A DNA stretch of 64,000 nucleotides from Bacillota bacterium (GTDB lineage: Bacteria > Bacillota > Clostridia > Peptostreptococcales > Anaerovoracaceae). The notes beneath the pieces are model-generated. The model was not told the DNA's origin. It was given only the letters and a program-made list of their open reading frames with translations, and ran no database searches. Each line of letters begins with the position of its first letter. Position 1 is the first letter of the stretch. Shown here in pieces: positions 1 through 8,843 of the stretch. Where the stretch lies: positions 40,727-104,726 of the forward strand of contig JAFPZZ010000011.1 of assembly GCA_017417045.1 (NCBI GenBank), written 5' to 3'. The position numbers and the translations under genes were made by a program.

Positions 1-1189
1 CGAGGGCCGCGGCTTCGATCTTGTCCGCTGTCTTTCCAAGAAGCAGAAGGTATTCCACCTTGCCGCCAAACTTCGATATGAGCTCATCGAAGGAAGAGCC
101 TTTGTCGTATCCGCCGGCTATGAGCAGTATCGGAGCCTTGACGGCCTCGATGGCTTTCTCGGTGGAATCGGGGTTGGTGCCTTTGGAATCGTTGACGTAC
201 CTGACGCCCTTATATTCACGTATGAATTCTATCCTGTGCTCGACGCCCTTAAAGCTCCTAAGACATTCCGCTATGCAGGGGATGTCCACGCCGGAGAAGA
301 AGGCCATGGCCGAAGCCGCGAGGGCGTTCTCCAGATTGTGAGTTCCGGGTATATATATCTCGTCTTTAGTGCAGATAAAGCGCTTTCTGCTCTGGTTTAC
401 GATATAAAACTTTCCGTCGTCTTCTATGGCATAGCAATGCGAACCCCTCGAAAGCTTTTCAAGCTCGTCGAAGCCCAGCTTGTGCGAGAACGGAACGAGC
501 TTAGGCGTGATATCCATGGCCTTCACGCTCTCCAGCGTAGCGGGATCGTCCGCGTTGAACACGAAATACTGATCCGGAGTTTGGTTCGCGTGCACAAGGT
601 GCTTGACCCTGGTGTACTCCTCGATGGTCTTGTGCCTGTCCATGTGGTCCGGCGTGATATTGAGTATCGCCGAGACCTCGGGCCTAAAGCTGCTTATAGT
701 TGACAGCTGGAAGCTCGACACCTCGGTCACGAGCCAGGTGTCCTCATCGGAAGTCTCTGCCACCGATGTCACGGGAAGCCCTATATTCCCAACGACCTCG
801 GTCTTCCTGCCGGCGGCCTTTTCCATCTCGCCCAGCAGGGCCGTAGTCGTAGTCTTTCCGTTGGTGCCGGTTATCGCGAGGAAGTGTCCGCGCGCGTTCT
901 CATAGGCGAGCTGCAGCTCCCCCGAGATCACGGCGCCGCCTTCTGCGGCCTTCCTGACCGGCTCTATCTCCGGGGGCACGCCCGGGCTGAGCACGAGCTC
1001 GTCGTAGCTCTCCTGCGGGAAATCTCCGAAATAGAGCTTAACTCCGAGAGCCCTGAGCCTTGCCGTGAGCTCCGGGGAGAATTTTTCCTCAGCCTTGGAA
1101 TCCCAGGCGGAAACGTCCGCGCTTTTAGCGAGCAGCTCCGCCGCCGCGACGCCCGATCTTCCCAGTCCCAGTACGAGATACTTTTTCAT
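1..1189 (-). CDS. murD: UDP-N-acetylmuramoyl-L-alanine:D-glutamate ligase (partial, C-terminus beyond left edge)
   Basis: Cytoplasmic Mur ligase adding D-glutamate to UDP-MurNAc-L-Ala during peptidoglycan precursor synthesis. The minus-strand reading frame opens with ATG at 1189-1187 (MKKYLVLGLGRSG, the N-terminal nucleotide-binding glycine motif). It then shows the ATP P-loop ITGTNGKTTTT near residue 110 and the Mur central motif NITPDHMDRH, and runs off the window after about 395 residues, within the C-terminal domain (VNDSKGTNPDS is visible). The family is usually about 450 residues, so the missing part is short. It is the last visible gene of the cell-wall operon, 28 bp after mraY. Identification is firm. 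Confidence 0.95.
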   Translation of the reverse strand, partial: MKKYLVLGLGRSGVAAAELLAKSADVSAWDSKAEEKFSPELTARLRALGVKLYFGDFPQESYDELVLSPGVPPEIEPVRKAAEGGAVISGELQLAYENARGHFLAITGTNGKTTTTALLGEMEKAAGRKTEVVGNIGLPVTSVAETSDEDTWLVTEVSSFQLSTISSFRPEVSAILNITPDHMDRHKTIEEYTRVKHLVHANQTPDQYFVFNADDPATLESVKAMDITPKLVPFSHKLGFDELEKLSRGSHCYAIEDDGKFYIVNQSRKRFICTKDEIYIPGTHNLENALAASAMAFFSGVDIPCIAECLRSFKGVEHRIEFIREYKGVRYVNDSKGTNPDSTEKAIEAVKAPILLIAGGYDKGSSFDELISKFGGKVEYLLLLGKTADKIEAAAL

Positions 1190-1217
1190 CTTTGTCACCT
1201 GTCCGTCCTGCCGCGCC

Positions 1218-2192
1218 CTACAGAGCCAGCGCGCCTACTATCCCGAGCAATACCGTGATGACCGAGAACGTGAGGACCACCCTCACCTCGGACCAGCCGC
1301 CTAGCTCAAAATGATGATGCAGCGGGGCCATCCTGAAGAAGCGCCTGCCGTTCTGCGTCTTGAATACGTAGACCTGTATTATGACCGAGAGCGCCTCGGC
1401 CACGTATATGCCTCCGACTATAGGGAGGAAGAGATCGAGCCCGTCGGATACAGCTATGGCCGCCATCGCGCCGCCCAGGGCCAGCGAGCCGGTGTCTCCC
1501 ATGAATACCTTGGCCGGATGCCAGTTGAAGCAGAGAAAGGCCAGACATGCCCCCATCACGGCGAAGGCCATCGCCGAGGAGGCGAAGCTCTGCGGCCCCT
1601 TTCCCCTGAAGATCTGAAGGGCAAAGAACGCCGCCGCAGCGACCGTGACGCTGCTGCTGAGCCCGTCGAGTCCGTCCGTGAGGTTCACCGCGTTGGTCAT
1701 CGCGACCATTACGAATACCAGGAAAGGCACCGTGAATATGCCCAGGCTCACAGCCTTGCCCCAAAAAGGCACGTATACCATATGGCCAGAGGCATATTCG
1801 ACCCAGGCGTATACCGCGGCGACTATTATCTGGAGGATGAGCTTCTGCCTTGGCTTGAGCCCCTCGTTGTTCTTTTTGACGACTATGATGAAGTCATCCA
1901 CGAAGCCTATTAGGCCGTAGCAGAGGGTCATTATCGCGATCCATACGAAGCTGGGCCTTTCCGCCGCCGAAACACGGCTGAGCCATATCCCGGTAAAGAC
2001 CACGGGAAGTATTATGGCAATGCCGCCCATGGTCGGGGTCCCGGCCTTCTTGAGATGCTCCTTGGGTCCGTCTTCCCTGATGCTCTGCCCCGCCTTGAGC
2101 CTTCGAAGCAGAGGCAGCAGCATCGACTGGAGCAGGACGCCCAGCGCGAAGTTTATGACCAGTATGTAGATGACTTTGCTGTTTTCTATCAT
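1218..2192 (-). CDS. mraY: Phospho-N-acetylmuramoyl-pentapeptide-transferase
   Basis: Integral membrane enzyme that transfers phospho-MurNAc-pentapeptide from UDP to undecaprenyl phosphate, giving lipid I. The 324-residue protein has about ten hydrophobic segments and the family signatures: GTPTMGGI (the TPTMGG motif) near residue 51, DFIIV after GLIGFVDD, NAVNLTDGLDGLSS, and HHHFELGGW near the C-terminus, which carries the metal/substrate-site histidines. Length is normal. It lies 6 bp downstream of murF and 28 bp before murD in the same operon, so co-transcription is very likely. Confidence 0.97.
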   Translation of the reverse strand: MIENSKVIYILVINFALGVLLQSMLLPLLRRLKAGQSIREDGPKEHLKKAGTPTMGGIAIILPVVFTGIWLSRVSAAERPSFVWIAIMTLCYGLIGFVDDFIIVVKKNNEGLKPRQKLILQIIVAAVYAWVEYASGHMVYVPFWGKAVSLGIFTVPFLVFVMVAMTNAVNLTDGLDGLSSSVTVAAAAFFALQIFRGKGPQSFASSAMAFAVMGACLAFLCFNWHPAKVFMGDTGSLALGGAMAAIAVSDGLDLFLPIVGGIYVAEALSVIIQVYVFKTQNGRRFFRMAPLHHHFELGGWSEVRVVLTFSVITVLLGIVGALAL

Positions 2193-2198
2193 GTCTTT

Positions 2199-3608
2199 TC
2201 AGTATCCCAGCTCTTTTCTGAGCCTCGCGGCCAGCTCGTGTATGCCGGTGGCGAGCGAGCCCTTCACCAAAACGGCGTCGCCGGGGGCGAGCAGGCTCTC
2301 GACGAAGTCCGCAGCGGAGTCCATGTCCGGGAAGCTCGAGACACTGCAGCTCTCCTCGGAGCGCATTATGCCCTCCGCGTAGAGCTCCCTGTCCGGGCCG
2401 ACCAGAACGGCTATATCCATGCCCCTGTCCGCGATCAGCTTTCCTATGGCAAGGTGGCTCTCTTTGTGCACGGGGCCGAGCTCGCCCATCCTCGCAAGCA
2501 CGCATATCCTGCGCTTCGCGTCTATGGCCGCCATCGTAGATATGGCCGAGGCGACGGAGTCGGGATTCGCGTTGTAGCTGTCGTCGACGAGCAGTATATC
2601 ACCCTTCAGCCTGATGGGGGTAAGTCTTTTGTTCTCAACGGAGGCCTTTGAGAGGGCTTTTGCGGCGTTTTCGAGGCTTATGCCGTAAAGATGCCCTATC
2701 GCGGCCGCTAAGGCGCCGTTGTGGGCGTTGTGAAGCCCCATGACGGGCATCTCGCAGTGAGCACTCTCGCCCTCAAGAATCATATCGAAACTGATCCCCT
2801 CGAGCCCCAGGTCCTTCGCATTTTCTATCTTCAGCAGAGCTCCTCCGCCTTCCCCGACCGGAAAGCGCTTGAAAGCCCCGGAGGAGAGCTTATCTATGCT
2901 CTCGTCATCCATGAAGGGCGAGTCGCAGTTGTAGACAAGTGTGTTCTCCGGCCCGAAGAAGCTCGTTATCTTGAGCTTCTCGGCGGCTATGCCCTCCTGG
3001 CTGCCTATGTATTCCATGTGCACGGTGCCGACGTTCGTGATGACCGCGGCGTCCGGCCTTATGCGCTTGCAGTATTCGTAGATCTCGTTCTTCCTGTCCA
3101 TGCCCATCTCGAGGACGAGAGCCTCCGTGTCCTCGTCCATGGAGAAGATAGTCATCGAGATCCCGAGGTAGGTGTTGAGGTTCTTTTTGGCAGTGTGGAT
3201 CCTGTACTTTTCGGACAGCACGGCAGCTACACGAGCCCTCGTCGAAGTCTTTCCGGTGCTTCCGGTTATGCCCACGACCAGGGGATCTACTTCCCTGAGA
3301 TATGCCGCGGCGAGCTCCATCGCTCCGAATTCGGTATTGCCGCACACTATCCGGGAAACGTCGTCATGTTTTTCAAAAAAGGCGCGGCTCTGCGCCATAT
3401 CCGAGACGAGGAAGGCCCTGCAGCCTCCCGCGTAGGCGCCTTCAAGGTACTTATGCCCATCGTTGCTCGGGCCCTTTACCGCTACGAAAAGCTGGCCTTC
3501 TGAGGCCTCTCTAGAATCTATGGCTATGCCGTTTATCTCCGTATCCTGTTTTCCGAGAAGCTCCATCCCCGCGAGGGACGCCAGCTCCTTCAGCTTTCTG
3601 TATCTCAT
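2199..3608 (-). CDS. murF: UDP-N-acetylmuramoyl-tripeptide--D-alanyl-D-alanine ligase
   Basis: Cytoplasmic Mur ligase that adds D-Ala-D-Ala to the UDP-MurNAc-tripeptide. The 469-residue protein begins with the MurF N-terminal substrate domain (GIAIDSREASEGQLFVA), followed by the ATP-binding GSTGKTSTRARV near residue 115 and the C-terminal Mur ligase domain with DDSYNANPDS. The P-loop reads GKTSTR where GKTTTK is common; the change is conservative at the Thr and retains the catalytic Lys. Length is normal. It sits 12 bp after ftsI and 6 bp before mraY in the operon. Confidence 0.96.
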   Translation of the reverse strand: MRYRKLKELASLAGMELLGKQDTEINGIAIDSREASEGQLFVAVKGPSNDGHKYLEGAYAGGCRAFLVSDMAQSRAFFEKHDDVSRIVCGNTEFGAMELAAAYLREVDPLVVGITGSTGKTSTRARVAAVLSEKYRIHTAKKNLNTYLGISMTIFSMDEDTEALVLEMGMDRKNEIYEYCKRIRPDAAVITNVGTVHMEYIGSQEGIAAEKLKITSFFGPENTLVYNCDSPFMDDESIDKLSSGAFKRFPVGEGGGALLKIENAKDLGLEGISFDMILEGESAHCEMPVMGLHNAHNGALAAAIGHLYGISLENAAKALSKASVENKRLTPIRLKGDILLVDDSYNANPDSVASAISTMAAIDAKRRICVLARMGELGPVHKESHLAIGKLIADRGMDIAVLVGPDRELYAEGIMRSEESCSVSSFPDMDSAADFVESLLAPGDAVLVKGSLATGIHELAARLRKELGY

Positions 3609-3620
3609 GATAACTCCGTA

Positions 3621-5633
3621 TTATTTGTAATAGATGGTGACCGTGGATCCCTTTGGCACGTCCTCGCCGGCCTTAGGATACTGGTCTATGACGGCCAGCT
3701 CCTCGTAGCTCTCGACCTCCGGGGAGACCTCGCAGTTCAGATATCTGCCGGCCGCGTAACCCATCGCGTCCTCGACGCTCATGCCGACGAAGTCGGGCAC
3801 AGTAGTGCGCTGGCTCCTCAACTGCCTGAGCTCCTCCGCACTGTAATCAGGCTCTATGTCCATATACTGAAGCAGCTCGGTGAGTATGGCCTTGCATATG
3901 GGGCCCGCAGAGGTCGAACCGTACCTCGTGGTCCTCATCGTATCGACTATGCAGAGCATGACGATCTTCGGGTCGTCCACGGGCGCGACGACCATCACCG
4001 AACCGATGAGGTCGGTCTTGGAATAGCCGCCTGCCTCAGGCTTGTTAGCCGTACCGGTCTTGGCCCCTATCCTGTAGCCGGGGATCTTGACGGCGCCCGC
4101 GCCGCCCTGCCTGACGTTGTATTCCATGATGCTGAGCATGTCGCTCGCGGTCTGGGCCGAGATCGAGATGCTCTTGACGGTATTTTCGTATTCATAGACA
4201 ACGTTGCCGTCGGTATCGCGCAGCTCCTTGAGGAAGTGCGGCTGCATGACCTTGCCGCCGTTTGCGATCGAGCATACCGCGGTCGTGATGCTAATCGGGG
4301 TGACCGCGATGCCCTGGCCGTAGGACATGGTCGCGAGCTCGACAGGGCCCGCGCTGGTCAGATTCTGCAGCATGTTGAGCCCTTCGCCCGGATAATCGAC
4401 GCCGGTCTTCTCGGTGAGGCCGAACCCGGCGAGCCCGTCGGCAAAACGTTTAAGGCCCATGCGCTGCACCAGGCCTATCATCGTGACGTTGCAGGAATTC
4501 GAGACCGCCTGCGTAAGGGTCTGTACGCCGTGAGCCGCGGGGTAGTTCCAGCAGTGGAGCGTCCAGTCAGCCACGCGCACGTAGCCCGGGCAGTAGAAGG
4601 TCTCGTTCATATAGGTGACGCCGTAGTCCAGCGCCAGAGAGGTCGTGAAGAGCTTGAACACGGAGCCCGGCTCGTAGGTGTCGCTGATATTGAAATTGCG
4701 CCAGACCTTGTTCCAGTAGGCCACTTTCTCCTCGCTGGTCATGGCTTCGAATTTCGCCTCGTCTCCCGCGAGGGGCGCCCTGGGGTCGTTCGGGTCGTAC
4801 TCGCCGGTCTGGGCCATGGCTAATATGCCTCCGGTCTTGGGATCCATGATGAGGCACATGACGCCGTCGGCCTTGTTTTTGATCTTGCCGATCTCTATCT
4901 GCTCCTCGACTATGTGCTGGATGTTCTCGTCTATGGTCAGCACCAGGTCGTTGCCGTCCTGGGCCGCGTAGTACTGGTTGGTGCCGTAGGAGAGCGCGTT
5001 CGCGGCGCTGTCCTTGCTCGTGATCCACCTGCCGTTGAGCCCGGCCAGGTAGTTGTTGTAGTAGAGCTCGATGCCCGTAAGGCCGACGTTGTCGTCGTTG
5101 GTCATGCCGAGTATGTGCGACGCGAAGGTCTTCATGGGATAGCTGCGGCTGTCGGTCTCCACGACCTCTATGCCGGCGAGCTGCTCGTCCCTGATGAGCT
5201 TCGCGGTCTCCTCGTCGATATTCTTGGCGAGCCTTATGAGCCTGCGGTCCGAGGTAATGGTGTCGTAGACGTCGTCGTAGCCCATCTCAAGAAACTCCGC
5301 CAGAGCGTTCGTCTCGTTCTGGATGTTGACGATGCGGTCGTTCTCGGTCTTGCCGTTGGACTTGACAGTGTCGGGCCTCACCCAGATCGTGTAGCTGGTG
5401 GCGCTGGCAGCGAGCACGCTGCCGTTTCTGTCCAGTATGGAGCCGCGGCGCGCGGTGACCACCTGATCCGCGGTCTGCTGGCGCACGGCCCTCTGAGCGT
5501 ATTCGTCGCCCTTGATGATCTGATGGTAAGCGAGCCTGGCCGTAAGCGCCAAAAAAAGCAGGCATACGATGCCGAATGCCGCGAGTATCCTCTTTCTGTT
5601 CTGCTGTGTGGTCTTAGCTCTTTCCTTCGCCAT
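3621..5633 (-). CDS. ftsI: Division/spore-type class B penicillin-binding protein (FtsI/SpoVD) with PASTA domain
   Basis: Septal peptidoglycan transpeptidase anchored by one N-terminal membrane helix (about residues 15-35), followed by the PBP dimerisation domain and the transpeptidase domain. Catalytic motifs are present: the SXXK serine in EPGSVFKLF, SNSCN (SXN) and GAKTGTAN (KTG). The last 60 residues form one PASTA domain (VPDFVGMSVEDA, ending in TVTIYYK). At 670 residues it has the size of Clostridia SpoVD/FtsI. From sequence alone I cannot separate the vegetative from the sporulation paralogue. The ATG at 5633 has no visible Shine-Dalgarno site, because the 45-bp gap to ftsL is filled by a hairpin and a T-run. 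Confidence 0.94.
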   Translation of the reverse strand: MAKERAKTTQQNRKRILAAFGIVCLLFLALTARLAYHQIIKGDEYAQRAVRQQTADQVVTARRGSILDRNGSVLAASATSYTIWVRPDTVKSNGKTENDRIVNIQNETNALAEFLEMGYDDVYDTITSDRRLIRLAKNIDEETAKLIRDEQLAGIEVVETDSRSYPMKTFASHILGMTNDDNVGLTGIELYYNNYLAGLNGRWITSKDSAANALSYGTNQYYAAQDGNDLVLTIDENIQHIVEEQIEIGKIKNKADGVMCLIMDPKTGGILAMAQTGEYDPNDPRAPLAGDEAKFEAMTSEEKVAYWNKVWRNFNISDTYEPGSVFKLFTTSLALDYGVTYMNETFYCPGYVRVADWTLHCWNYPAAHGVQTLTQAVSNSCNVTMIGLVQRMGLKRFADGLAGFGLTEKTGVDYPGEGLNMLQNLTSAGPVELATMSYGQGIAVTPISITTAVCSIANGGKVMQPHFLKELRDTDGNVVYEYENTVKSISISAQTASDMLSIMEYNVRQGGAGAVKIPGYRIGAKTGTANKPEAGGYSKTDLIGSVMVVAPVDDPKIVMLCIVDTMRTTRYGSTSAGPICKAILTELLQYMDIEPDYSAEELRQLRSQRTTVPDFVGMSVEDAMGYAAGRYLNCEVSPEVESYEELAVIDQYPKAGEDVPKGSTVTIYYK

Positions 5634-5636
5634 AAA

Positions 5637-5668
5637 ACAGAAAAAACGGCGCGAAGTCTCCGCGCCGT
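5637..5668 (-). terminator. Terminator-like hairpin between ftsL and ftsI
   Basis: On the minus strand an 8-bp perfect GC-rich stem (ACGGCGCG at 5646-5653 pairing with 5661-5668, 7-nt loop) is followed by a run of six T and then CTGTTTT directly against the ftsI ATG. This has the form of an intrinsic terminator inside the operon, probably acting partially. It also occupies the place where the ftsI ribosome-binding site should be. Confidence 0.6.
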
Positions 5669-5678
5669 ATGCGTCTCC

Positions 5679-6005
5679 TTATCTGTAGATGGTCTCCATA
5701 AGTGCGAGTGCGAATTCCTCGATGTCGGCGTCTCCCTGGTCGTAGTAGACTATCTGATCGAAGTCCGGATAGATCAGCCCGAGCTCCAGCGCCCTCGACT
5801 CGAGGTTGGTGATGTTGGTCGCGCTCTTGATGCGGACCTCGAGGTTCTGTATCTGCCTCTCGCTCTCCTGTATCTGCCTGCTGAGGCTGTTGATCTCGTA
5901 CTGCAGTTTTGCGGTGTAGGCGTTCACCCCTATTATCAGGAGGAATACCATGAATACCGCCACTATGACTGCTATTATCCTTGCCCTGTCTTTGAATGCT
6001 GTCAC
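5679..6005 (-). CDS. ftsL: FtsL-like cell division protein
   Basis: Small bitopic division protein of 108 residues. It has a short cytoplasmic N-terminus, one membrane helix (about residues 10-30, IIAVIVAVFMVFLLIIGV) and a coiled-coil segment with heptads (LQYEINSLSRQIQESERQ), followed by an acidic C-terminal tail. Sequence conservation in FtsL/FtsB proteins is poor, so the call rests on size, topology and position between rsmH and ftsI, where ftsL is usual in Bacillota. In that family the coiled coil pairs with DivIC/FtsB to activate the FtsW-FtsI synthase. Confidence 0.8.
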   Translation of the reverse strand: MTAFKDRARIIAVIVAVFMVFLLIIGVNAYTAKLQYEINSLSRQIQESERQIQNLEVRIKSATNITNLESRALELGLIYPDFDQIVYYDQGDADIEEFALALMETIYR

Positions 6006-6041
6006 TTTTGCTCTCCTGTAAAAGCGGCCGGTCCTTTGGGG

Positions 6042-6977
6042 TCAGATCTTTTCGATCACCCTCAGCTTCGCGCTGCGCGAGCGCGGATTGATATCGAGTT
6101 CTTCTTTGGAAGCGGTCACGGGCTTTCTCGTGACCTTCCTCATGTCCGGCTTCCGTCCGCAGACGCAGACCGGAAGATCCGGCGGGCATATGCAGGGGTC
6201 GAGCCTCCTCGCGAAGCACTCCTTGACTATGCGGTCCTCGAGGGAGTGGAAGCTTATGATAGCGAGCCTTCCCCCCGGCGCGAGCACGTCGACGAAGTCG
6301 TCCACTGCGGTCTTAAGCTGCCCGAGCTCGTCGTTGACCTCTATCCTCAGCGCCTGAAAGGTGCGCTTCGCGGGATGTGGTCCGTCCCTTCTGGCGGAGG
6401 CCGGGACCGCCGCCTTTATGATCTCAACGAGCTGAAGGGTGCCCGTTATCCTCGTTTTCTTTCGTTCTCTGGCAATGAAGGAAGCTATCCTTGAAGCCCA
6501 GCGCTCCTCGCCGTACTCTTTGATGATCCTGGCGAGCTCCTCTTCGCTGTAGCCGTTCACGACGTCCTCGGCAGTAAGGGAATCGTCCGCGTTCATCCTC
6601 ATGTCCAGAGGCGCGTCCTGCATATACGAGAAGCCGCGCTCGGGATTGTCCAGCTGGAAGGACGATACCCCCAGATCCAGCAGAGCGCCGTCCAGGGCGT
6701 TTATCCCCAGTTCCCTCAGGACCTGCTTGATCTGCGAGTAATTGCTCTGAACGAGCTCCACCCTGCAAGGGAGACCTTCGAGCCTTTCGGACGAGGCGTC
6801 CAACGCGTCGCGGTCCCTGTCTATCCCGATGAAGACGCCCTCAGGCCCGAGCCTTGAAGCTATCTCCTTTCCGTGGCCCGCTCCTCCGAGCGTGCCGTCC
6901 GCGTATATGCCGTTTTGCTTTATATCCAGCCCCTCAAGCACCTCGCCGAGCAGCACCGGTACGTGAGAGAACTCCAT
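6042..6977 (-). CDS. rsmH: 16S rRNA (cytosine(1402)-N(4))-methyltransferase
   Basis: SAM-dependent methyltransferase modifying C1402 in the 30S P site (old name mraW). The 311-residue protein begins [17 protein letters not shown], followed by the SAM-binding [27 protein letters not shown] and the C-terminal [12 protein letters not shown], all family hallmarks. The C-terminal region has a Cys-rich segment ([15 protein letters not shown]). It starts 3 bp after mraZ, in the standard dcw order. Confidence 0.97.
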   Translation of the reverse strand: MEFSHVPVLLGEVLEGLDIKQNGIYADGTLGGAGHGKEIASRLGPEGVFIGIDRDRDALDASSERLEGLPCRVELVQSNYSQIKQVLRELGINALDGALLDLGVSSFQLDNPERGFSYMQDAPLDMRMNADDSLTAEDVVNGYSEEELARIIKEYGEERWASRIASFIARERKKTRITGTLQLVEIIKAAVPASARRDGPHPAKRTFQALRIEVNDELGQLKTAVDDFVDVLAPGGRLAIISFHSLEDRIVKECFARRLDPCICPPDLPVCVCGRKPDMRKVTRKPVTASKEELDINPRSRSAKLRVIEKI

Positions 6978-6980
6978 GTC

Positions 6981-7412
6981 CTATACCTGATACTTTTCGC
7001 TGATCTCGCTCAGCACGTCCGCGGAGAGCTGTCCGCCGTTAGGATCGCTGTCGTAAACGGACTTGGCCCAGATCTCTATGCGGTCCAGCATACCTATGGT
7101 GACGGTCTCCTTCTCTATCCCGGCGAAATCCCTGAGATTCTTGGGGATGACCGTGCGCCCCTGCTTGTCTATCTCGCAGTCCTCGGCGTTCTGGTAGGTG
7201 TAGCGGAGGAAGGCCCTGGCCTTCTCGTCGGATCTGGGGAGCTTCGCCAGCCTGTCCTGCTGCTCCTGCCAGGTCTGCATCGGATAGATGACCAGGCAGT
7301 TGTCAAGGCCCCTGGAGATGACGCACTTAAAGCCGAGCTCATCCCTGAATTTAGCGGGGATAATGAGCCTGCTCTTGGCGTCTATGGAGTTTTGATAAGT
7401 CCCCATCAGCAT
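6981..7412 (-). CDS. mraZ: Transcriptional regulator MraZ
   Basis: DNA-binding AbrB-fold protein that controls the dcw operon it heads. The 143-residue product has two tandem copies of the fold: MLMGTYQNSIDAKSRLIIP at the N-terminus and EIDKQGRTVIPKNLRDFAG in the second half. Both contain the DXXGR-type turn, with SR replacing GR in the first copy. The start at 7412 is chosen from the MGxYxxxIDxK family N-terminus and a GGGAGGT site about 11 nt upstream. Known relatives repress their own promoter at direct GTGG repeats, and two such repeats occur here. Confidence 0.95.
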   Translation of the reverse strand: MLMGTYQNSIDAKSRLIIPAKFRDELGFKCVISRGLDNCLVIYPMQTWQEQQDRLAKLPRSDEKARAFLRYTYQNAEDCEIDKQGRTVIPKNLRDFAGIEKETVTIGMLDRIEIWAKSVYDSDPNGGQLSADVLSEISEKYQV

Positions 7413-7441
7413 AGCTGCAGCTGACCTCCCAGATTGATGTC

Positions 7442-7473
7442 TCCACTATACACCACTTTTCGACTCAAAGCAA
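7442..7473 (-). promoter_or_regulatory. mraZ operon promoter with candidate MraZ boxes
   Basis: Reading the minus strand, TTGCTT (7473-7468), a 17-bp spacer and TATAGT (7450-7445) form a sigma-A-type promoter 30-60 bp before mraZ. Two GTGG motifs (complement at 7443-7446 and 7453-7456) lie exactly 10 bp apart and overlap the -10 region, which matches the direct-repeat form of known MraZ operators. Two more GTGG motifs lie upstream, 20 bp apart (7505-7508 and 7525-7528). The rest of the gap up to 7680 shows nothing I can assign. Confidence 0.6.
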
Positions 7474-7683
7474 TGATTTTAAGCAGAAAAATGGGATTTC
7501 ACATCCACTTTTTTGCCCTGCGCTCCACTGCATGAAGGAATGAAGATCGAAACCGGGAGAGACGTGGGAATGATCGGAAGAAATGTGCGGCGTGATAAGG
7601 GATCACGCAGGCAAAAGGGATGAGACCGCGATCCTGCAGTGAGTGATCAAGACTGCAGAGCAGTGCCTTAAAGCAATAAAAAA

Positions 7684-7701
7684 AGCCCTGTTCCCAGGGC
7701 T
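7684..7701 (-). terminator. Intrinsic terminator (second, downstream of lipoprotein gene)
   Basis: Seven-bp perfect stem AGCCCTG/CAGGGCT with a 4-nt loop, followed on the minus strand by a run of T (complement of the A-run at 7676-7683). It lies behind the hairpin at 7788-7814 and may be a back-up terminator for the lipoprotein gene. Confidence 0.6.
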
Positions 7702-7787
7702 GGATCTTTTACGCAGATTTTTGCCGATCGGATATCTAAAGTGCGTTATCGACGAAAAAGCGTGTCTTTTATACATTTTTTCGTCGG

Positions 7788-7814
7788 AAAAAGTGCGCCG
7801 GGAGCGCACTTTTT
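7788..7814 (-). terminator. Intrinsic terminator of the lipoprotein gene
   Basis: Perfect 11-bp stem (AAAAAGTGCGC at 7788-7798 with its complement at 7804-7814, 5-nt loop), ten bases after the lipoprotein stop codon. The stem ends in five T on either strand, so it can act in both directions. Confidence 0.7.
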
Positions 7815-7823
7815 CGCCGATAA

Positions 7824-8240
7824 CTATTTTTTCTTGACTTCGACCGTCACCTTTCCGTTCGTATTGCCTATGGCTGTAAGCTGCAGGACGTAATCGTCCC
7901 TCGGGATCTCCAGGTCCTTCGTTTCGTTCGGCCCGACGGTCTCGGTCGCGACGATATCGCCGTAGATGATCTCGTCGCTCTTGTCCGCGCGGGTGATCTT
8001 TGTGATCTCCACGAACTCTATCTGAAGCTGCCCCTTGTCAAGGGCAGACGCTATATTCACGTATCTGTCCTTGCCTACGGAGATGTCGAAGCTCTCGGCA
8101 TACGCGCCATCCTCGGCGTCGGACACCTCTATGCTCACCTTGCTCCCGCTTCCGGTCATGGTAAAGGTCGCGCCCTTGCAGCCGCTAAGAAGCAGCGTCA
8201 GCGCCATGACTATAATAAGTGCCAAACATACTTTTTTCAT
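7824..8240 (-). CDS. Predicted lipoprotein of unknown function
   Basis: I do not recognise a family. The 138-residue product has a lipoprotein signal peptide: basic MKK, a hydrophobic core, then LLLSGC with the lipidated Cys at residue 21. The mature part is polar and reads like a beta-rich domain, alternating charged and hydrophobic stretches and ending in VTVEVKKK. It is likely attached to the outer face of the membrane. It stands alone on the minus strand with its own terminator; the upstream GNAT gene is about 150 bp away. Confidence 0.75.
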   Translation of the reverse strand: MKKVCLALIIVMALTLLLSGCKGATFTMTGSGSKVSIEVSDAEDGAYAESFDISVGKDRYVNIASALDKGQLQIEFVEITKITRADKSDEIIYGDIVATETVGPNETKDLEIPRDDYVLQLTAIGNTNGKVTVEVKKK

Positions 8241-8393
8241 TTCAGAGCCCTCATAAATAGAATTGCTGTTACGCGGGAGGCCCTGGCGCCGCCCGCTCCA
8301 TATATTATTACACCATTTTCGGGTTTTGCAAGGGAGCTGCGCACTCCGATATCCGGGCCGCTATCGCCGGTTCTTACTCGCAGCCCCTCGCTT

Positions 8394-8843
8394 TCACACT
8401 TTCTTAAACAGCCTCGCGTTCCAGAACTCCATGCCGAGCTCATCGAGGTAGAAGTGAAGTATCGCTCTCCAGTTCTTCGTGGCGGTGCTGAGCATGATGA
8501 ATTCCACGCTGCCGGAGACTGCCTGCTCGGCGCAGCTGAACAGCTTGGAGCCTACTCCGAGGCTTCGGTACTGCGGCCTTACGTAGATCTCCTCGACCTC
8601 GAAAAACTGCGTACCTGCAGGCATGATAGTGCTCGCCTTTTTGGAGATCTCCGCGTGCCCGAAGAGATAAGCTACGGTCTTTCCGCAGTCCTCCGCGACG
8701 AAGATCCTGTTGCCCTCGATGTCGGAGCGTTCGTTTTTGCGGTAGCCGTGGCAGCTTCCCTCGGCTTCCCAGTCTGCAGACAGCCGTATGAGCGTTTCCA
8801 AAAGCTCTTCCGTGAGCTCTGCTTCTTTGATCTTGATATCCAT
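8394..8843 (-). CDS. GNAT-family N-acetyltransferase
   Basis: Acetyl-CoA-dependent acetyltransferase of unknown substrate, about 149 residues from the chosen start. The acetyl-CoA loop is visible as QYRSLGVGSKLF (Q/RxxGxG/A), preceded by the beta strand FFEVEEIYVRP and followed by FIMLSTATKN. The frame is open to 8879, but ATG at 8843 is preferred because AAGGA lies just before it and the protein then begins MDIKIKEAEL, as GNAT domains commonly do. Stand-alone gene. Confidence 0.82.
   Translation of the reverse strand: MDIKIKEAELTEELLETLIRLSADWEAEGSCHGYRKNERSDIEGNRIFVAEDCGKTVAYLFGHAEISKKASTIMPAGTQFFEVEEIYVRPQYRSLGVGSKLFSCAEQAVSGSVEFIMLSTATKNWRAILHFYLDELGMEFWNARLFKKV

Noticed and set aside
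4914..6494. 526-codon plus-strand open frame opposite ftsI, ftsL and rsmH
   Set aside because: It lies fully antisense to three well-identified genes, has the Arg/Val/Leu-rich composition of a shadow frame, and shows no domain.
7603..7837. Two short opposing open frames in the mraZ-lipoprotein gap
   Set aside because: They overlap each other and two terminator hairpins, and they lack ribosome-binding sites and recognisable composition.
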